From: Acinetobacter johnsonii CIP 64.6
GTDB taxonomy: Bacteria > Pseudomonadota > Gammaproteobacteria > Pseudomonadales > Moraxellaceae
Assembly (NCBI RefSeq): GCF_000368045.1
Contig: NZ_KB849236.1
Location: 408,380 to 472,379 of the forward strand
Direction of reading: 5' to 3'
Length of the DNA: 64,000 nucleotides
Below the pieces are notes generated by a model. That model was not told the DNA's origin. It did not search any database and was given only the letters and a program-made list of their open reading frames with translations. The number at the start of each line of letters is the position of its first letter. The stretch's first letter is position 1. Positions 36,240 to 45,587 of the stretch are shown piece by piece. The position numbers and the translations under genes were made by a program.

Positions 36240-36998
36240 ATGGCAGATTACAACGTAAGCATGCGCGACCTTCTTCAAGCAGGCGCACACTTCGGTCACC
36301 AAACACGTTTCTGGAACCCAAAGATGCGTCAATACATCTTTGGTGCGCGTAACAAAATTCACATCATCAACCTTGAGCACACTGTTCCTGCGTTAAATGA
36401 TGCTTTGAACTTTGTTAACAACCTTGCTAGCAAAAAGAATAAAGTATTGTTTGTTGGTACGAAACGTGCTGCTTCTAACATCATCCGTGAACAAGCACAA
36501 CGTGCTGGTCAACCATATGTTGATCACCGTTGGTTAGGTGGTATGTTGACGAACTGGAAAACACTTCGCCAATCTATCAACCGTCTTAAAGACCTTCAAA
36601 CTCAATCTCAAGATGGTACTTTCGCTAAGCTTACTAAACGTGAAGCTTTAGAGCGTACTCGTGAGATGGAAAAACTTGAACGCGCTTTAGGCGGCGTTAA
36701 GAACATGGGTGGTTTACCTGACGCATTATTCGTAATCGACGTTGATCACGAAGCAATTGCAATTAAAGAAGCTAAAAACCTTGGTATTCCTGTAATCGGT
36801 ATCGTTGATACAAACTCTAACCCAGACAACGTAGACTACGTTATTCCGGGTAATGACGATGCGATCCGTGCAGTTACTTTGTATGCTTCTGCTATGGCTG
36901 ATGCGATTCTTGCTGGTAAAGAATATGCTCAATCACAAGCAAATGCACAAGCTAAAGTTGAAGAAGCTAAAGAAGCTAAAGAAGCTCCTGAGGCTTAA
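36240..36998 (+). CDS. rpsB: Ribosomal protein S2
   Basis: The 30S subunit protein S2, 252 residues. MADYNVSMRDLLQAGAHFGH at the start is diagnostic, followed by VDHRWLGGMLTNWKT and GIVDTNSNPDNVDYVIPGND. The tail is Lys/Glu/Ala-rich. The ATG at 36240 with TAAGG upstream is the only sensible start; the open frame upstream of it is leader. It heads the rpsB-tsf operon. Confidence 0.98.
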   Translation: MADYNVSMRDLLQAGAHFGHQTRFWNPKMRQYIFGARNKIHIINLEHTVPALNDALNFVNNLASKKNKVLFVGTKRAASNIIREQAQRAGQPYVDHRWLGGMLTNWKTLRQSINRLKDLQTQSQDGTFAKLTKREALERTREMEKLERALGGVKNMGGLPDALFVIDVDHEAIAIKEAKNLGIPVIGIVDTNSNPDNVDYVIPGNDDAIRAVTLYASAMADAILAGKEYAQSQANAQAKVEEAKEAKEAPEA

Positions 36999-37065
36999 TG
37001 CGTTTGACGTAAGCTTGTCATTTTTGCGACATGTGATGGTGGCAAAGTAAGCGTCATGTATGCAG

Positions 37066-37092
37066 ACGGCCCAAGAGACAGCTCTGGGCCGT
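37066..37092 (+). terminator. Intercistronic hairpin between rpsB and tsf (attenuator)
   Basis: ACGGCCCA-GAG / CTC-TGGGCCGT stem with an ACAG loop, followed by TTTCTGTTCT. The T-run is imperfect, fitting a partial terminator that lowers tsf relative to rpsB expression. Confidence 0.7.
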
Positions 37093-37139
37093 TTCTGTTC
37101 TAAAAAGAATTCATTTTCTACCGTATTTAGGAGATTGAC

Positions 37140-38015
37140 ATGACTGCAGTTACAGCAAGCATGGTTAAAGAATTGCGCGATCGTACTGGTCTTGCAATGA
37201 TGGAATGTAAAAAAGCATTAACAGAAGCGAATGGTGACATCGAATTAGCGATTGATAACCTTCGTAAATCTGGTCAAGCTAAAGCGGCTAAAAAAGCGGG
37301 TAACATTGCAGCTGATGGCGCAATCACTATCGCTCAAGACGGTAACAAAGCGCTTCTTTTAGAAGTAAACTGCCAAACTGACTTCGTTGCTAAGGACGAA
37401 AACTTTGCTGGTTTCTCTGCTCAAGTTGCTGCTGCTGCGTTAGCTGCTGGCGAAACTGATGCTGCTAAAATTGCTGAATTGAAACTTGAAGATGGTGCAA
37501 CTGTAGAAGAAGCGCGTATTGCACTTGTTCAAAAAATCGGTGAAAACATCCAAGTTCGTCGTGCTCAAATCATTGAAGGCGAAAACCTTGCAGTTTACAA
37601 ACACGGTTTAAAAATCGGTGTTGTTGTATCTTACACAGGTGATGCTGCGACTGGTAAAGGTATTGCAATGCACGTTGCTGCATTCAACCCAGTTGCTATC
37701 TCTGCTGAAGGTGTATCTGCTGAACTTATCGCTAAAGAGAAAGAAATTGCTGAAGCTAAAGCAATCGAATCTGGTAAGCCTGCAAACATCGTTGAGAAAA
37801 TGGTCACTGGTTCAGTTGAGAAATACTTGAACGAAGTTGCTCTTGATCGTCAAATGTACGTAATCGACAACGACAAGAAAGTTGCGGACGTTCTTAAAGC
37901 AACTGGTACTACAGTTGTTCAATTTGCTCGCTTTGAAGTGGGTGAAGGTATTGAGAAAAAAGCTGAACTTTCTTTCGCTGAAGAAGTTGCTGCTGCTCAA
38001 GCTGCTGCAAAATAA
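37140..38015 (+). CDS. tsf: Translation elongation factor Ts
   Basis: The nucleotide exchange factor for EF-Tu, 291 residues. The UBA-like N-terminus (VKELRDRTGLAMMECKKALT) and the core TDFVAKDENF, needed to displace Mg and GDP, are intact. The C-terminal module is present. AGGAG lies before the ATG. It is cotranscribed with rpsB past a partial terminator and closed by its own terminator. Confidence 0.98.
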   Translation: MTAVTASMVKELRDRTGLAMMECKKALTEANGDIELAIDNLRKSGQAKAAKKAGNIAADGAITIAQDGNKALLLEVNCQTDFVAKDENFAGFSAQVAAAALAAGETDAAKIAELKLEDGATVEEARIALVQKIGENIQVRRAQIIEGENLAVYKHGLKIGVVVSYTGDAATGKGIAMHVAAFNPVAISAEGVSAELIAKEKEIAEAKAIESGKPANIVEKMVTGSVEKYLNEVALDRQMYVIDNDKKVADVLKATGTTVVQFARFEVGEGIEKKAELSFAEEVAAAQAAAK

Positions 38016-38034
38016 TTGAAAAATTATTTTGAGT

Positions 38035-38062
38035 AAAAAAAGCCCCTTTGGGGCTTTTTTTA
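38035..38062 (+). terminator. Terminator of tsf
   Basis: AAAAGCCCC / GGGGCTTTT stem with a TTT loop and seven T residues. Confidence 0.9.
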
Positions 38063-38097
38063 TACAATTAATAAAAATAAAACGAGGAAGTAGATAA

Positions 38098-38592
38098 GTG
38101 GCCAACAAAACCAACCTGAGTATTGGCGCGGTGATCATACTATTGATTGCTGCATATTTCGGAATCGATCTTCAAGAAAATCAATTACAAACATCGACAC
38201 CATCAGTCGCGGTAGAGCCCTCTACACAGACCAGCCAACCGCAAAATCAAGTACTTGATGGCACAGCAAAAATTGCCCAAGCGTTTCAAAACCGGAAAAG
38301 TAATATTCAAGTTCAATCACAAGGGCGTGTTGTGGCTGTGCTTAAAGATGATAATGATGGTTCTCGTCATCAAAAATTTATTGTAGAACTCCCTAATGCA
38401 ATGACGGTTTTGGTTGCACATAATATTGATTTGGCACCACGCATTGAACGCTTACAAAAAGGCGATACCGTTGGTTTCAATGGTGAATACGAATATAGTG
38501 AAAAAGGCGGGGTGATCCACTGGACACATCACGATCCACAACAGCGCCATGAAGGTGGTTGGTTAAAACACCAAGGAAAAACCTATCAGTAG
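38098..38592 (+). CDS. DUF3465 protein, membrane-anchored
   Basis: A 164-residue protein with an N-terminal membrane anchor (LSIGAVIILLIAAYFGI), a Gln/Thr-rich linker and a DUF3465 domain (about 60-164). Conserved blocks are QSQGRVVAVLKDDNDGSRHQ, FIVELPNAMTVLVAHNIDL and the C-terminal HWTHHDPQQRHEGGWL, rich in histidine and tryptophan. The domain is OB-like in appearance. Function is unknown; the product probably faces the periplasm. The start is GTG with GAGGAAG upstream. Confidence 0.85.
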   Translation: MANKTNLSIGAVIILLIAAYFGIDLQENQLQTSTPSVAVEPSTQTSQPQNQVLDGTAKIAQAFQNRKSNIQVQSQGRVVAVLKDDNDGSRHQKFIVELPNAMTVLVAHNIDLAPRIERLQKGDTVGFNGEYEYSEKGGVIHWTHHDPQQRHEGGWLKHQGKTYQ

Positions 38593-39086
38593 TAGAGCAA
38601 TTTTGTTCTATACGTTTTGCTGAATCGCAGTATGCTGAGTGTTCAGGAGAGGCCAACTCATGCACGAAATCAGACCCAGTGAATTTGTAAATTACCATCA
38701 TGTTCAGGAACTTGATGGTCTTGAAATGTTAAAAGCCTCCTATCAGCATACGCAGTTTTCAAAACATACCCATGAAGGCTATTGCATTGGCTTAATTGAT
38801 GAAGGTGCGCAGTCTTTTTTACGTACAGGAAATCAGCATATTGCACCGCAAGGCGACATTATTTTAGTGAATGCTGATGAGGTACATACGGGTTCTTCTG
38901 CTGTTGAAACTGGGTGGTGTTATCGGGCAATTTATCCGACCCCTGAAATGATTCAAGAGGTGAGTCAAGATTTTTTTCATGAAGCAGGGACTATGCCGTG
39001 GTTTCCGCAAGCTGTGGTTCATGATGAAGGACTAGCTGAACCGTACCGAGATTGTAGGAGACACATTTTCTTGAGAGAATGTCGCT

Positions 39087-39404
39087 ATGACAAGATTAAA
39101 ATACACCGCAGAAATCAAAGAACGAGCAGTACGTTTGCTGCTTGAATCTGAACAAGATTATCCTTCTACTTGGGCTGCAATTACAGCTATTGCTCCTAAA
39201 ATCGGTTGTACCCCTGAAACTTTGCGTGCTTGGCATCAAAAACATAAACAACTACAGAATCCAGCCGTAGTGCAACTTCTGTCAGATCAACAGCGTATCA
39301 AACAACTAGAACGTGAAAACAAAGAGCTACAACGAGCCAATGAAATTCTTCGTAAGGCAGCTGCTTTTTTCGCACAGGCGGAGTTAGGCCGCCCACACAA
39401 ATAA
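39087..39404 (+). CDS. IS3-family transposase OrfA
   Basis: A 105-residue DNA-binding subunit: HTH region YTAEIKERAVRLLLESEQDY through PKIGCTPETLRAWHQK, then a leucine-zipper-like QRIKQLERENKELQRANEIL. A T TTT TTC slippery heptamer at 39365-39371 in the last codons would allow -1 frameshifting into orfB. The stop overlaps the orfB ATG as TAATG, so reinitiation is also possible. Confidence 0.92.
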   Translation: MTRLKYTAEIKERAVRLLLESEQDYPSTWAAITAIAPKIGCTPETLRAWHQKHKQLQNPAVVQLLSDQQRIKQLERENKELQRANEILRKAAAFFAQAELGRPHK

Positions 39405-40306
39405 TGGTTGATTTCATTCGTGATCATAAAGCCCTGTATGGTGTTGAAGCGATTTGTCAAATATTGCCAATTGCCTCATCCACTTACTATCGCCAGCTTG
39501 ATCTAGTACAGAACCCTGAAAAGCGTTCGAAACGAGATTTACACGATCAACATTATGCTGAGCAAATTAAGTTAATTTGGCAAGAGAGCCATGGGCGTTA
39601 TGGCATTCGTAAAGTTTGGCAACAACTTAAACAAGAAGGATATTCTATTGCCCGCTGCACGGTAACACGCTTGATGAAACAACTTGAAATACAAGGTGTA
39701 TGGCGTGGTAAGAATAAGCGTACGACACATCATGATGATCAGCAAAAAAGAGCTGATGATTTAGTTAAGCGTGATTTCACAGCTCAGCATCCCAACAACC
39801 TTTGGGTCGCTGACTTTACCTATATTCAGACTCATTCTGGGGGGGTATATACGGCATTTATCATTGATGTGTTCTCACGAGCAATCGTTGGTTGGAAAGT
39901 TTCCACCCGAATGAATACCGATATGGTACTTCATGCCCTTGAGCATGCACTCAATAGTCGGGGTATGCCTAAGAATGTGATTCATCATAGTGACCGAGGG
40001 GTGCAGTATCTTTCAATCCGCTATACTCAGCGATTGGAAACTGCGAACTTAAGAGCCTCTGTAGGAACAACGGGAGACTCGTATGATAATGCACTGGCTG
40101 AAACAGTGAATGGTTTATATAAAACGGAGGTGATTGAATATTTGAAATCTGATTGGTTAGGCTTAGCTGATGTTGAATTAGCTACATTGAATTGGGTAGA
40201 CTGGTTTAACAAAAAGCGGCTACATAGTTCTATTGGCTATGTTTCACCATTTGAGTTTGAAAATATGTACTATGATAAAATCAACACCTTAGATTGTGTT
40301 GCATAA
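39404..40306 (+). CDS. IS3-family transposase OrfB (DDE)
   Basis: A 300-residue catalytic subunit. An HTH_21 segment (IKLIWQESHGRYGIRKVWQQ) is followed by the integrase core: first Asp in WVADFTYIQTHSGG, second in IHHSDRGVQY, Glu in NALAETVNGLYKTEVI. The C-terminal WFNKKRLHSSIGY is standard. The reading frame is complete, so the element may be mobile. It reads in the same direction as the gene it disrupts. Confidence 0.94.
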   Translation: MVDFIRDHKALYGVEAICQILPIASSTYYRQLDLVQNPEKRSKRDLHDQHYAEQIKLIWQESHGRYGIRKVWQQLKQEGYSIARCTVTRLMKQLEIQGVWRGKNKRTTHHDDQQKRADDLVKRDFTAQHPNNLWVADFTYIQTHSGGVYTAFIIDVFSRAIVGWKVSTRMNTDMVLHALEHALNSRGMPKNVIHHSDRGVQYLSIRYTQRLETANLRASVGTTGDSYDNALAETVNGLYKTEVIEYLKSDWLGLADVELATLNWVDWFNKKRLHSSIGYVSPFEFENMYYDKINTLDCVA

Positions 40307-40885
40307 CTTAAATAAACTGTCTCCGATATAGTCGGTACGGTTCAAGCCGAACAATTGAATTTACTGTTCGATTTGTTGTTACAGCCAAAAAATACACTGT
40401 TTAAACAGAGCTTATATATTTCAACTTTGGCTTATTTATTAAGTCGTTATAATCAATCTAAAAAAATATTAAAAGACTTGCCTGAAGCACAGCGTAAAGT
40501 AGTCTTGGTACAAGAACTACTTGCTGCGGAACCTGAAAGAGAGCATCAACTGGCTGAGCTCGCCGCTGTCGTCGGGATGAGCCCATGGCATTTATTACGT
40601 CAATTTAAAAAGTTTACTGGACTTCCACCTCATGCATGGTTGGTACAGTTTCGATTACGTAAATCTTTATATTTACTTAAACAAGGCTGTGAGATTGCGA
40701 CAGTAGTACAACTCTGTGGTTTCTCTGATCAAAGCCATTACACTCGTCATTTTAAAAAGTCTTTGGGCTGTACGCCTGCGCAATATCTGGCACATAAAAT
40801 TTAAAATAACAGCAATTTCATACAAGAAAGCCATCTAAGGTATGCCGCATATTGACTCCAATGAATTGAAAAATGGAGTGCTGCT

Positions 40886-41576
40886 GTGCAGTCGCAATTG
40901 ATCCAACAGAAAAGTTTAGGTTTTTTCCGTGGTGTGCAAGATATGTTGCCGCTTTCTGTCGCCGTTATTCCATGGGGGATATTGGCTGGCTCAGCTGCGA
41001 TTAATGCGGGTCTGAGTATCATGCAAGCTGTAGGCATGTCAGCGTTAGTGTTTGCAGGTGCGGCACAATTGGTCAGCTTGAGTATGCTCATGACTGGTGC
41101 ATCTTTACTGAGTATTCTGATCACCGTATTTTTTCTAACCAGTCAGCACTTTATTTATGCACTGAGTTTAAGAGAGGAGGTGAAGCCATGGTCACTCAAA
41201 AGAAGACTGAGCATCGGCTTTTTGCTAACCGATGAACTCTACGCCACCGCGATGCTGAAGGAAAAGGCCGTCTTATGCCTATATGTTGGGTGCAGGATTC
41301 AGCTTTTATGTCAGTTGGGTGTTGTTTAGTCTAATGGGTATTTTACTTGCAAATAAAGTACCTGATCTTTCAACTCTCCACTTAGAATTTTCAATTGTGG
41401 TGGTGTTCTTGGTTATGGCGGTGATGCTGATTCAAAATAAGACCGCAATTTATGGCGTGGTGAGTTCATCGATCATGGTGCTGATTTTGAGTTGGTTTGA
41501 ACTCGGATCAGCTATTTTACTGGCTGGGTTTAGTGGAATGTGGATTGCTGCGTTTTTTGATCAAGCAGAGGACTAA
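40886..41576 (+). pseudogene. azlC: AzlC-family branched-chain amino-acid exporter subunit, frameshifted
   Basis: The first part (GTG start, with GGAG upstream) encodes LGFFRGVQDMLPLSVAVIPW and about 120 residues of AzlC. The second frame continues RPSYAYMLGAGFSFYVSW to the end (FDQAED). The shift falls in the AAAA at 41262-41265; one A fewer restores a single protein of about 229 residues. AzlC pairs with AzlD, encoded four bases downstream, to export branched-chain amino acids. With the upstream AraC-type regulator broken by an IS, the locus looks inactive. Confidence 0.87.
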
Positions 41577-41579
41577 AAC

Positions 41580-41897
41580 ATGACATGGTTATTTGTTTTG
41601 AGTTTGACCTGTGTCACCTTTTTTAATCGGTATTTATTTTTAGAGCCTAAAATTCAAATTCGACTGCCTAAATTTGCGACACGCATGCTGAAATATGCGG
41701 CGCCTTGTCTGATGGTTTCGATTTGTTTGCCACTGGTTTTTTTCGAAGGCGGACACTGGAAAGGGATATTTGAAAATAGCTATTTTTATGGTGCAATTTT
41801 TACGCTGTTAATCACTCTTTTGACGAGAAAATTATTGCTCAGTATTTTGCTGAGTTTAGGATTTTTTTACGGTCTGAATCTGTTATTCGATTTCTAG
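41580..41897 (+). CDS. azlD: AzlD-family small subunit of a branched-chain amino-acid exporter
   Basis: A 105-residue membrane protein with four hydrophobic segments and the AzlD landmarks TFFNRYLFLEP, LKYAAPCLMVSICLPL and a C-terminal LLLSILLSLGFFYGLNLL. It is intact but needs AzlC, which is frameshifted just upstream. It is likely the last gene of the locus. Confidence 0.88.
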   Translation: MTWLFVLSLTCVTFFNRYLFLEPKIQIRLPKFATRMLKYAAPCLMVSICLPLVFFEGGHWKGIFENSYFYGAIFTLLITLLTRKLLLSILLSLGFFYGLNLLFDF

Positions 41898-42541
41898 CAT
41901 TTCATCAGCAAATAGGTCCATAAAATACCGAAAAAAGCATGAAAAAGTGCGAGAGCCCGGTCTTTTTCATTGCTTTTAAATTTGTGTTGCCCTAAATGCT
42001 CACCATTTGCGATTTTTTCTATGTCTATCAAATTGGCTTAGCTTTGATTGGGTAGCTAAAAAAGTTGAAAATAGAGCAAATGAGGCGGGTTTTGAGAACT
42101 TTGAAGAAATAAGAAGGTTTTCTTTTGAGTTTTGGTTCATAAAACTGCACTAATTATACAAAAACAAGCAGGGCAATAGTGAATCTAATATCGCAAAAAT
42201 GGCGCTTAATTTACTAGGTAATTCATAAAATCATTCTAATTTGACGAATGCATAAAACTGCAGTTCAGGGTAGGCAGAAAAATTGGCTTTGATCAGATAA
42301 GAATGAGCTGCGAAAATATTTAATTTTGCTAGTCTTCCACCGCTGTAAAAATGTGAGCGCAGTCACTTTAAAAAATCGGATCGATTAGATTTCGCATCTT
42401 ATTCAAACTAAGTATCTGGGAGTGATCAAATGCTGGAGATCGAGCTGTTTACGATTGTGTAAAACATTAGGCAAAGATAGAACAATAAAAAAGCCACATT
42501 ACTGTGGCTTTGCTGTCAAATGCGTGTTGTAGGGACGAGTC
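41898..42541. other. Intergenic region with a possible coding remnant
   Basis: About 640 AT-rich bases. A stretch at 42026-42151 reads in frame as NWLSFDWVAKKVENRANEAG and about 20 further residues before TAA, without a start or ribosome site. It looks like the tail of a lost gene, but I do not recognise it. The rlpA terminator lies at the right edge. Confidence 0.45.
42487..42511 (-). terminator. Terminator of rlpA
   Basis: AAGCCACA / TGTGGCTT stem with a short loop and T residues on the minus strand. Confidence 0.82.
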
Positions 42542-43150
42542 TTAAGAGTTTGGTCCATCAATACGTTCAATGCTAACTTTAGCAGTACCTGCATTGGTAA
42601 TACCCAGTTGCTTAGCAGCGCCATAAGAAAGATCGAGTACACGATTACCATGGAATGGGCCGCGGTCATTTACTTTAACCACAACACTTTTACCATTGGT
42701 TTTATTCGTTACACGAATAAAGCAGTTTAGTGGCAAGCTACGATGAGCTGCAGTTAATGCATTCATATCGAATGTTTCACCACTTGCTGTTTTACGACCG
42801 TGGAACTGACGACCATACCAAGACGCCATGCCCGTTTGACTAAACTTACGTACTGTATTTGATGCAACAGTATTTAACTTTTCAATCACTGAAGGCTCTT
42901 CTTCAGGGATCTCAATTTTTGCAGCGATTGTTTCGCGACGAATCTTATCGCCTGAACGTTCAGTGATTGAAAGGCTATTTAAATTTGAGAAGTGTGAGTT
43001 GAAGCCTTGAGCATCTTTATTCAAGACACGCGCAGCTAGGCGAGAGTTATCGTTATCATTGGTAAAAGATGACTGAACCATCTCTGCTTGCGATTGGCTC
43101 AGCGCAATAGTCGAGGCAATGGCCAGTATATATTTAAGTGAAGACTGCAT
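42542..43150 (-). CDS. rlpA: RlpA-like septal ring lytic transglycosylase
   Basis: A 202-residue precursor with a signal peptide (LAIASTIALSQSQA) and a C-terminal double-psi beta-barrel domain: GMASWYGRQFHGRKTASGE, AAHRSLPLNCFIRVTN, VVKVNDRGPFHGNRVLDLSY. In P. aeruginosa RlpA cleaves denuded peptidoglycan at the septum. The catalytic-site Asp-Arg-Gly-Pro segment is intact. There is no SPOR domain, so this is the short form, and no lipobox is evident. Confidence 0.88.
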   Translation of the reverse strand: MQSSLKYILAIASTIALSQSQAEMVQSSFTNDNDNSRLAARVLNKDAQGFNSHFSNLNSLSITERSGDKIRRETIAAKIEIPEEEPSVIEKLNTVASNTVRKFSQTGMASWYGRQFHGRKTASGETFDMNALTAAHRSLPLNCFIRVTNKTNGKSVVVKVNDRGPFHGNRVLDLSYGAAKQLGITNAGTAKVSIERIDGPNS

Positions 43151-43425
43151 TTATAAACTCCAAAAGACAATACTTTTTTCTTTAAACTAAGTGGTTGAAA
43201 GATAAAAAAACTTGCCTGTTAATTCACTTTTGCAACAACATTTGACGAAATGGATAATATTCATGCAGTCATAAGCATGTCTAGTGTTTAATTAAAATAA
43301 TGATAAAAACTACATAAACCGAACAATTTTTGATTAAAAAATAACCAATATTGTAACAAGGTATGAAAAATGCCGAAATTTACATCATTTTTAAATATAT
43401 TTTTGTTGACATCTCAAGCTTGAGT

Positions 43426-43449
43426 AAAAAGCTAGCCTTATCGGCTAGC
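43426..43449 (-). terminator. Terminator of mltB overlapping its stop codon
   Basis: GCTAGCC / GGCTAGC stem with a GATAA loop and five T residues on the minus strand. The left arm encodes the last residues of mltB and the stop codon lies in the loop. Confidence 0.8.
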
Positions 43450-44439
43450 AATTTCAGCCCCTAATTGCCACACTGCAGTCGCATACATACGGCTCTTGTT
43501 ATAGGTCGTAATCACTTGAAAGTTAGGGTAAGTAATGTAATAACTTTGCCCATAATTTTCCTGTAGTTGGATCACATTCACCATATCTAAATCATCGATT
43601 TTGACAATCGGATTGGTCGGTTGAATGCCCTGATTTTTTAAAACACCATAAGGCGTCGGTAAAGTTAAATCTTTAGCAATGACCGCTTCAGGATTTGAGC
43701 CACTATAGCGTGCTGCGAATCCAATTGGCTGATTACGTTGCCAGCCATGATTTGCTAAATAGTTGGCAATTGAACCAATCGCATCGACTGCTGAATTTCG
43801 TAAATCGACATGACCATTGCCGTCATAATCGACACCAAACTTTGGAATATTGCTAGGCATAAATTGTGGGTAGCCCACCGCACCTGCATACGAACCTACA
43901 ACCGAGTTGGTTGGCACGCCATCTTTATAGCTCCACGCAATTAAGGCGCCGAGTTCATCTTGGAAATATTGCTTACGACGTTCGTAACCAAAACCTAAAG
44001 TGGCTAAGGCATCACGGGTGACAAAATTACCTTTGTTCGTCCCAAAACCTGTTTCTACCCCTAAAATGCCGAGAATGACTGATTGCGGTACACCAAATTG
44101 TTGTTCGGCGCGGTTTAAAGTATCTGCGAACTGTGCTTTAAAACGGACACCACGTTGAATGGTGCTTTCTGCCATAAAGTTGGTTTTATATTCGTACCAC
44201 GGTTTACTTTCACCAGGGCGGTTCATAATGTTGATGATGTTGGGTACATTTTTAGAACCACTCATCGCCCAATCGACTTGTTCAGCAGACAGACCATAAT
44301 TTTGCATGGTTTTTTGTTTAAAGCTGAAATAGTCAGGATGAGAAGCGAAATCGTTGGCTTGGCAAAAACTGGTGATCGACAAAGCGCCAATCAATAAAGG
44401 TAAACGTTTAACTTTGTTATAAAAGTTTAAATTTAACAT
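43438..44439 (-). CDS. mltB: Lytic murein transglycosylase B
   Basis: A 333-residue peptidoglycan lytic transglycosylase of the MltB/Slt70-like superfamily. The catalytic Glu is in ILGVETGFGTNKG; KAQFADTLNRAEQQFGVPQS, YAGAVGYPQFMPSNIPKFG and DGNGHVDLRNSAVDAIGSIA are family blocks. It has a signal peptide; a clear lipobox is not seen, so it may be periplasmic rather than lipidated. It lies 287 bases upstream of rlpA on the same strand, but the terminator separates them. Confidence 0.93.
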   Translation of the reverse strand: MLNLNFYNKVKRLPLLIGALSITSFCQANDFASHPDYFSFKQKTMQNYGLSAEQVDWAMSGSKNVPNIINIMNRPGESKPWYEYKTNFMAESTIQRGVRFKAQFADTLNRAEQQFGVPQSVILGILGVETGFGTNKGNFVTRDALATLGFGYERRKQYFQDELGALIAWSYKDGVPTNSVVGSYAGAVGYPQFMPSNIPKFGVDYDGNGHVDLRNSAVDAIGSIANYLANHGWQRNQPIGFAARYSGSNPEAVIAKDLTLPTPYGVLKNQGIQPTNPIVKIDDLDMVNVIQLQENYGQSYYITYPNFQVITTYNKSRMYATAVWQLGAEIASR

Positions 44440-44909
44440 AGAAGTCTAATTTCCAGAGTCGTTATTGGCAGTGGAGCAAAGCGAATAGGGTAAAGCCCAT
44501 AGTTCGCGTTTCTGTTATGTCGAAATTCTTGTGAACGGAGTCTAGCGTGAATAGGCTTTAAGATAACATTGTCTGTACTGAAGCGGGCAAATAGGTATAC
44601 AAAAAAAGACAAACTCAGCCTATATAAAGGACAGATTATTCAAAATGGTACAGTTTTTCAGGCAGAATATTTACGTGACTATATAAGTCAAGTTTTACTG
44701 ACTGATATAAAAAGTCTTCCTTATATAGAGGCAATTAAAATTGTAGTGTTTAGGGTCTAGTGACAATGACAAAAAGATCTGGTCTCAGCTTATAAATGGA
44801 CTTTATATAGCTTTATATAAAGAGCAAGAAATCACAGCTTAGAAACCAAAATGACCCTACACAAGTAGAGTCATTTTTGATCTGAAAAGCCTCGAAAGAC
44901 TTTTAGTAC
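44440..44909. other. AT-rich intergenic region with repeated TATATAA-type words
   Basis: About 470 bases. TATATAA or TATATAG recurs several times between 44616 and 44822. A weak ORF of 63 codons at 44569-44760 has only a TTG start and no ribosome site. I see no convincing gene. Confidence 0.4.
44847..44878. terminator. Probable bidirectional terminator
   Basis: ATGAC(C)CTAC / GTAG(A)GTCAT hairpin flanked by AAAA and TTTTT. It lies 32 bases past the stop of the leftward gene at 44910. Confidence 0.65.
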
Positions 44910-45560
44910 TTAAGCATGAAATAAGGTGTCGTGATATTCAGCCAAAGCTAAAAGTTCATCTTTGGTTAAATTGGGGATGATTTTATTGGCAGCAATATGC
45001 ACTGCTTTAATGACAGCTGCAGAACCGATATCGGCTGCTTTACGCTTAATCATGCCCAAATCGAGGGTTTTATTAAAGTCATTCATGAAGTGGCGTACAG
45101 TCGCTTCAGCAAACTGTTTATACAGTTCGGTTAACGCGGCTTTATCTACTTCATTGCCTGCTTTAATTTCAGCATAGTTATATTTGAGGCTGGTCACTAA
45201 GCTCGCATCTAACGCTTCACCCACACGGAACTGACCTTCAGCATCTTTAAACAAGCTTTTTTCAGAAAACTGAATCGATGCTTGAACCACATCATTCGAT
45301 GATTTGCCTAAAAGCTGCTTCAACAAAACCGCAACTGTTGACTTAATATAGCCAGCCAGTTTCTCGGCTGTGTCACGTTTATCACTCGGTGGAAAACGGC
45401 GAACTAACTCAGTCAAAATGGCATCAATAATTTCATCATTGATGAGGAGTGCTGTTTTATCTCGAAGTGGATATAAAGGTTCACTTGAGTCTTTCTTCTG
45501 CTGAGCAGTTTGAATAGTCTGTAAAAGTTCAGTCGATGGAATAAAACCAAAAAATGGCAT
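44910..45560 (-). CDS. Unrecognised soluble protein, 216 residues
   Basis: A helix-rich protein without signal peptide or membrane segment. It starts MPFFGFIPSTELLQTIQTAQ and has an alternating charged/hydrophobic pattern throughout (TALLINDEIIDAILTELVRR; SLKYNYAEIKAGNEVDKAAL). No catalytic motif is visible. It is 27 bases downstream of queF on the same strand, so it may be cotranscribed. I cannot assign a family. Confidence 0.78.
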   Translation of the reverse strand: MPFFGFIPSTELLQTIQTAQQKKDSSEPLYPLRDKTALLINDEIIDAILTELVRRFPPSDKRDTAEKLAGYIKSTVAVLLKQLLGKSSNDVVQASIQFSEKSLFKDAEGQFRVGEALDASLVTSLKYNYAEIKAGNEVDKAALTELYKQFAEATVRHFMNDFNKTLDLGMIKRKAADIGSAAVIKAVHIAANKIIPNLTKDELLALAEYHDTLFHA

Positions 45561-45587
45561 CGTGTATTAACCTCAATGTTCTTTATT

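Larger units (their letters stand above)
39037..40344 (+). mobile_element. IS3-family insertion sequence (1308 bp) inside the AraC-type gene
   Basis: Ends read TGAACCGTACCGAGATTGTA then GGAGACA on the left and, inward from the right, TGAACCGTACCGACTATATC then GGAGACA. The direct repeat AGC flanks it (39034-39036 and 40345-40347). TGAACCG termini and the 3-bp duplication fit the IS51 branch of the IS3 family. orfA and orfB are intact. It differs clearly from the element in sodA. Confidence 0.93.
38660..40804 (+). pseudogene. AraC-family regulator interrupted by an IS3-family element
   Basis: The 5' part (38660-39036) encodes an AraC N-terminal cupin (MHEIRPSEFVNYHHV, then YCIGLIDEGAQSFLRTG) with AGGAGAGG before the ATG. 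The 3' part (40345-40804) restarts in frame at AEQLNLLFDLLLQPK and contains both HTH motifs (HQLAELAAVVGMSPWHLLRQ and VVQLCGFSDQSHYTRHFKK). Between them lies a 1308-bp element with the target duplication AGC. Removing it joins GLA to EQLN cleanly. Position just before azlCD suggests it regulated that exporter, as is common for this AraC group. Confidence 0.93.

Noticed and set aside
40027..40212. Minus-strand ORF inside the IS OrfB gene
   Set aside because: Antisense to the conserved DDE domain, with no independent support.
44569..44760. 63-codon ORF between mltB and the 216-residue gene
   Set aside because: TTG start, no ribosome site, composition like the surrounding AT-rich DNA, no recognisable protein pattern.
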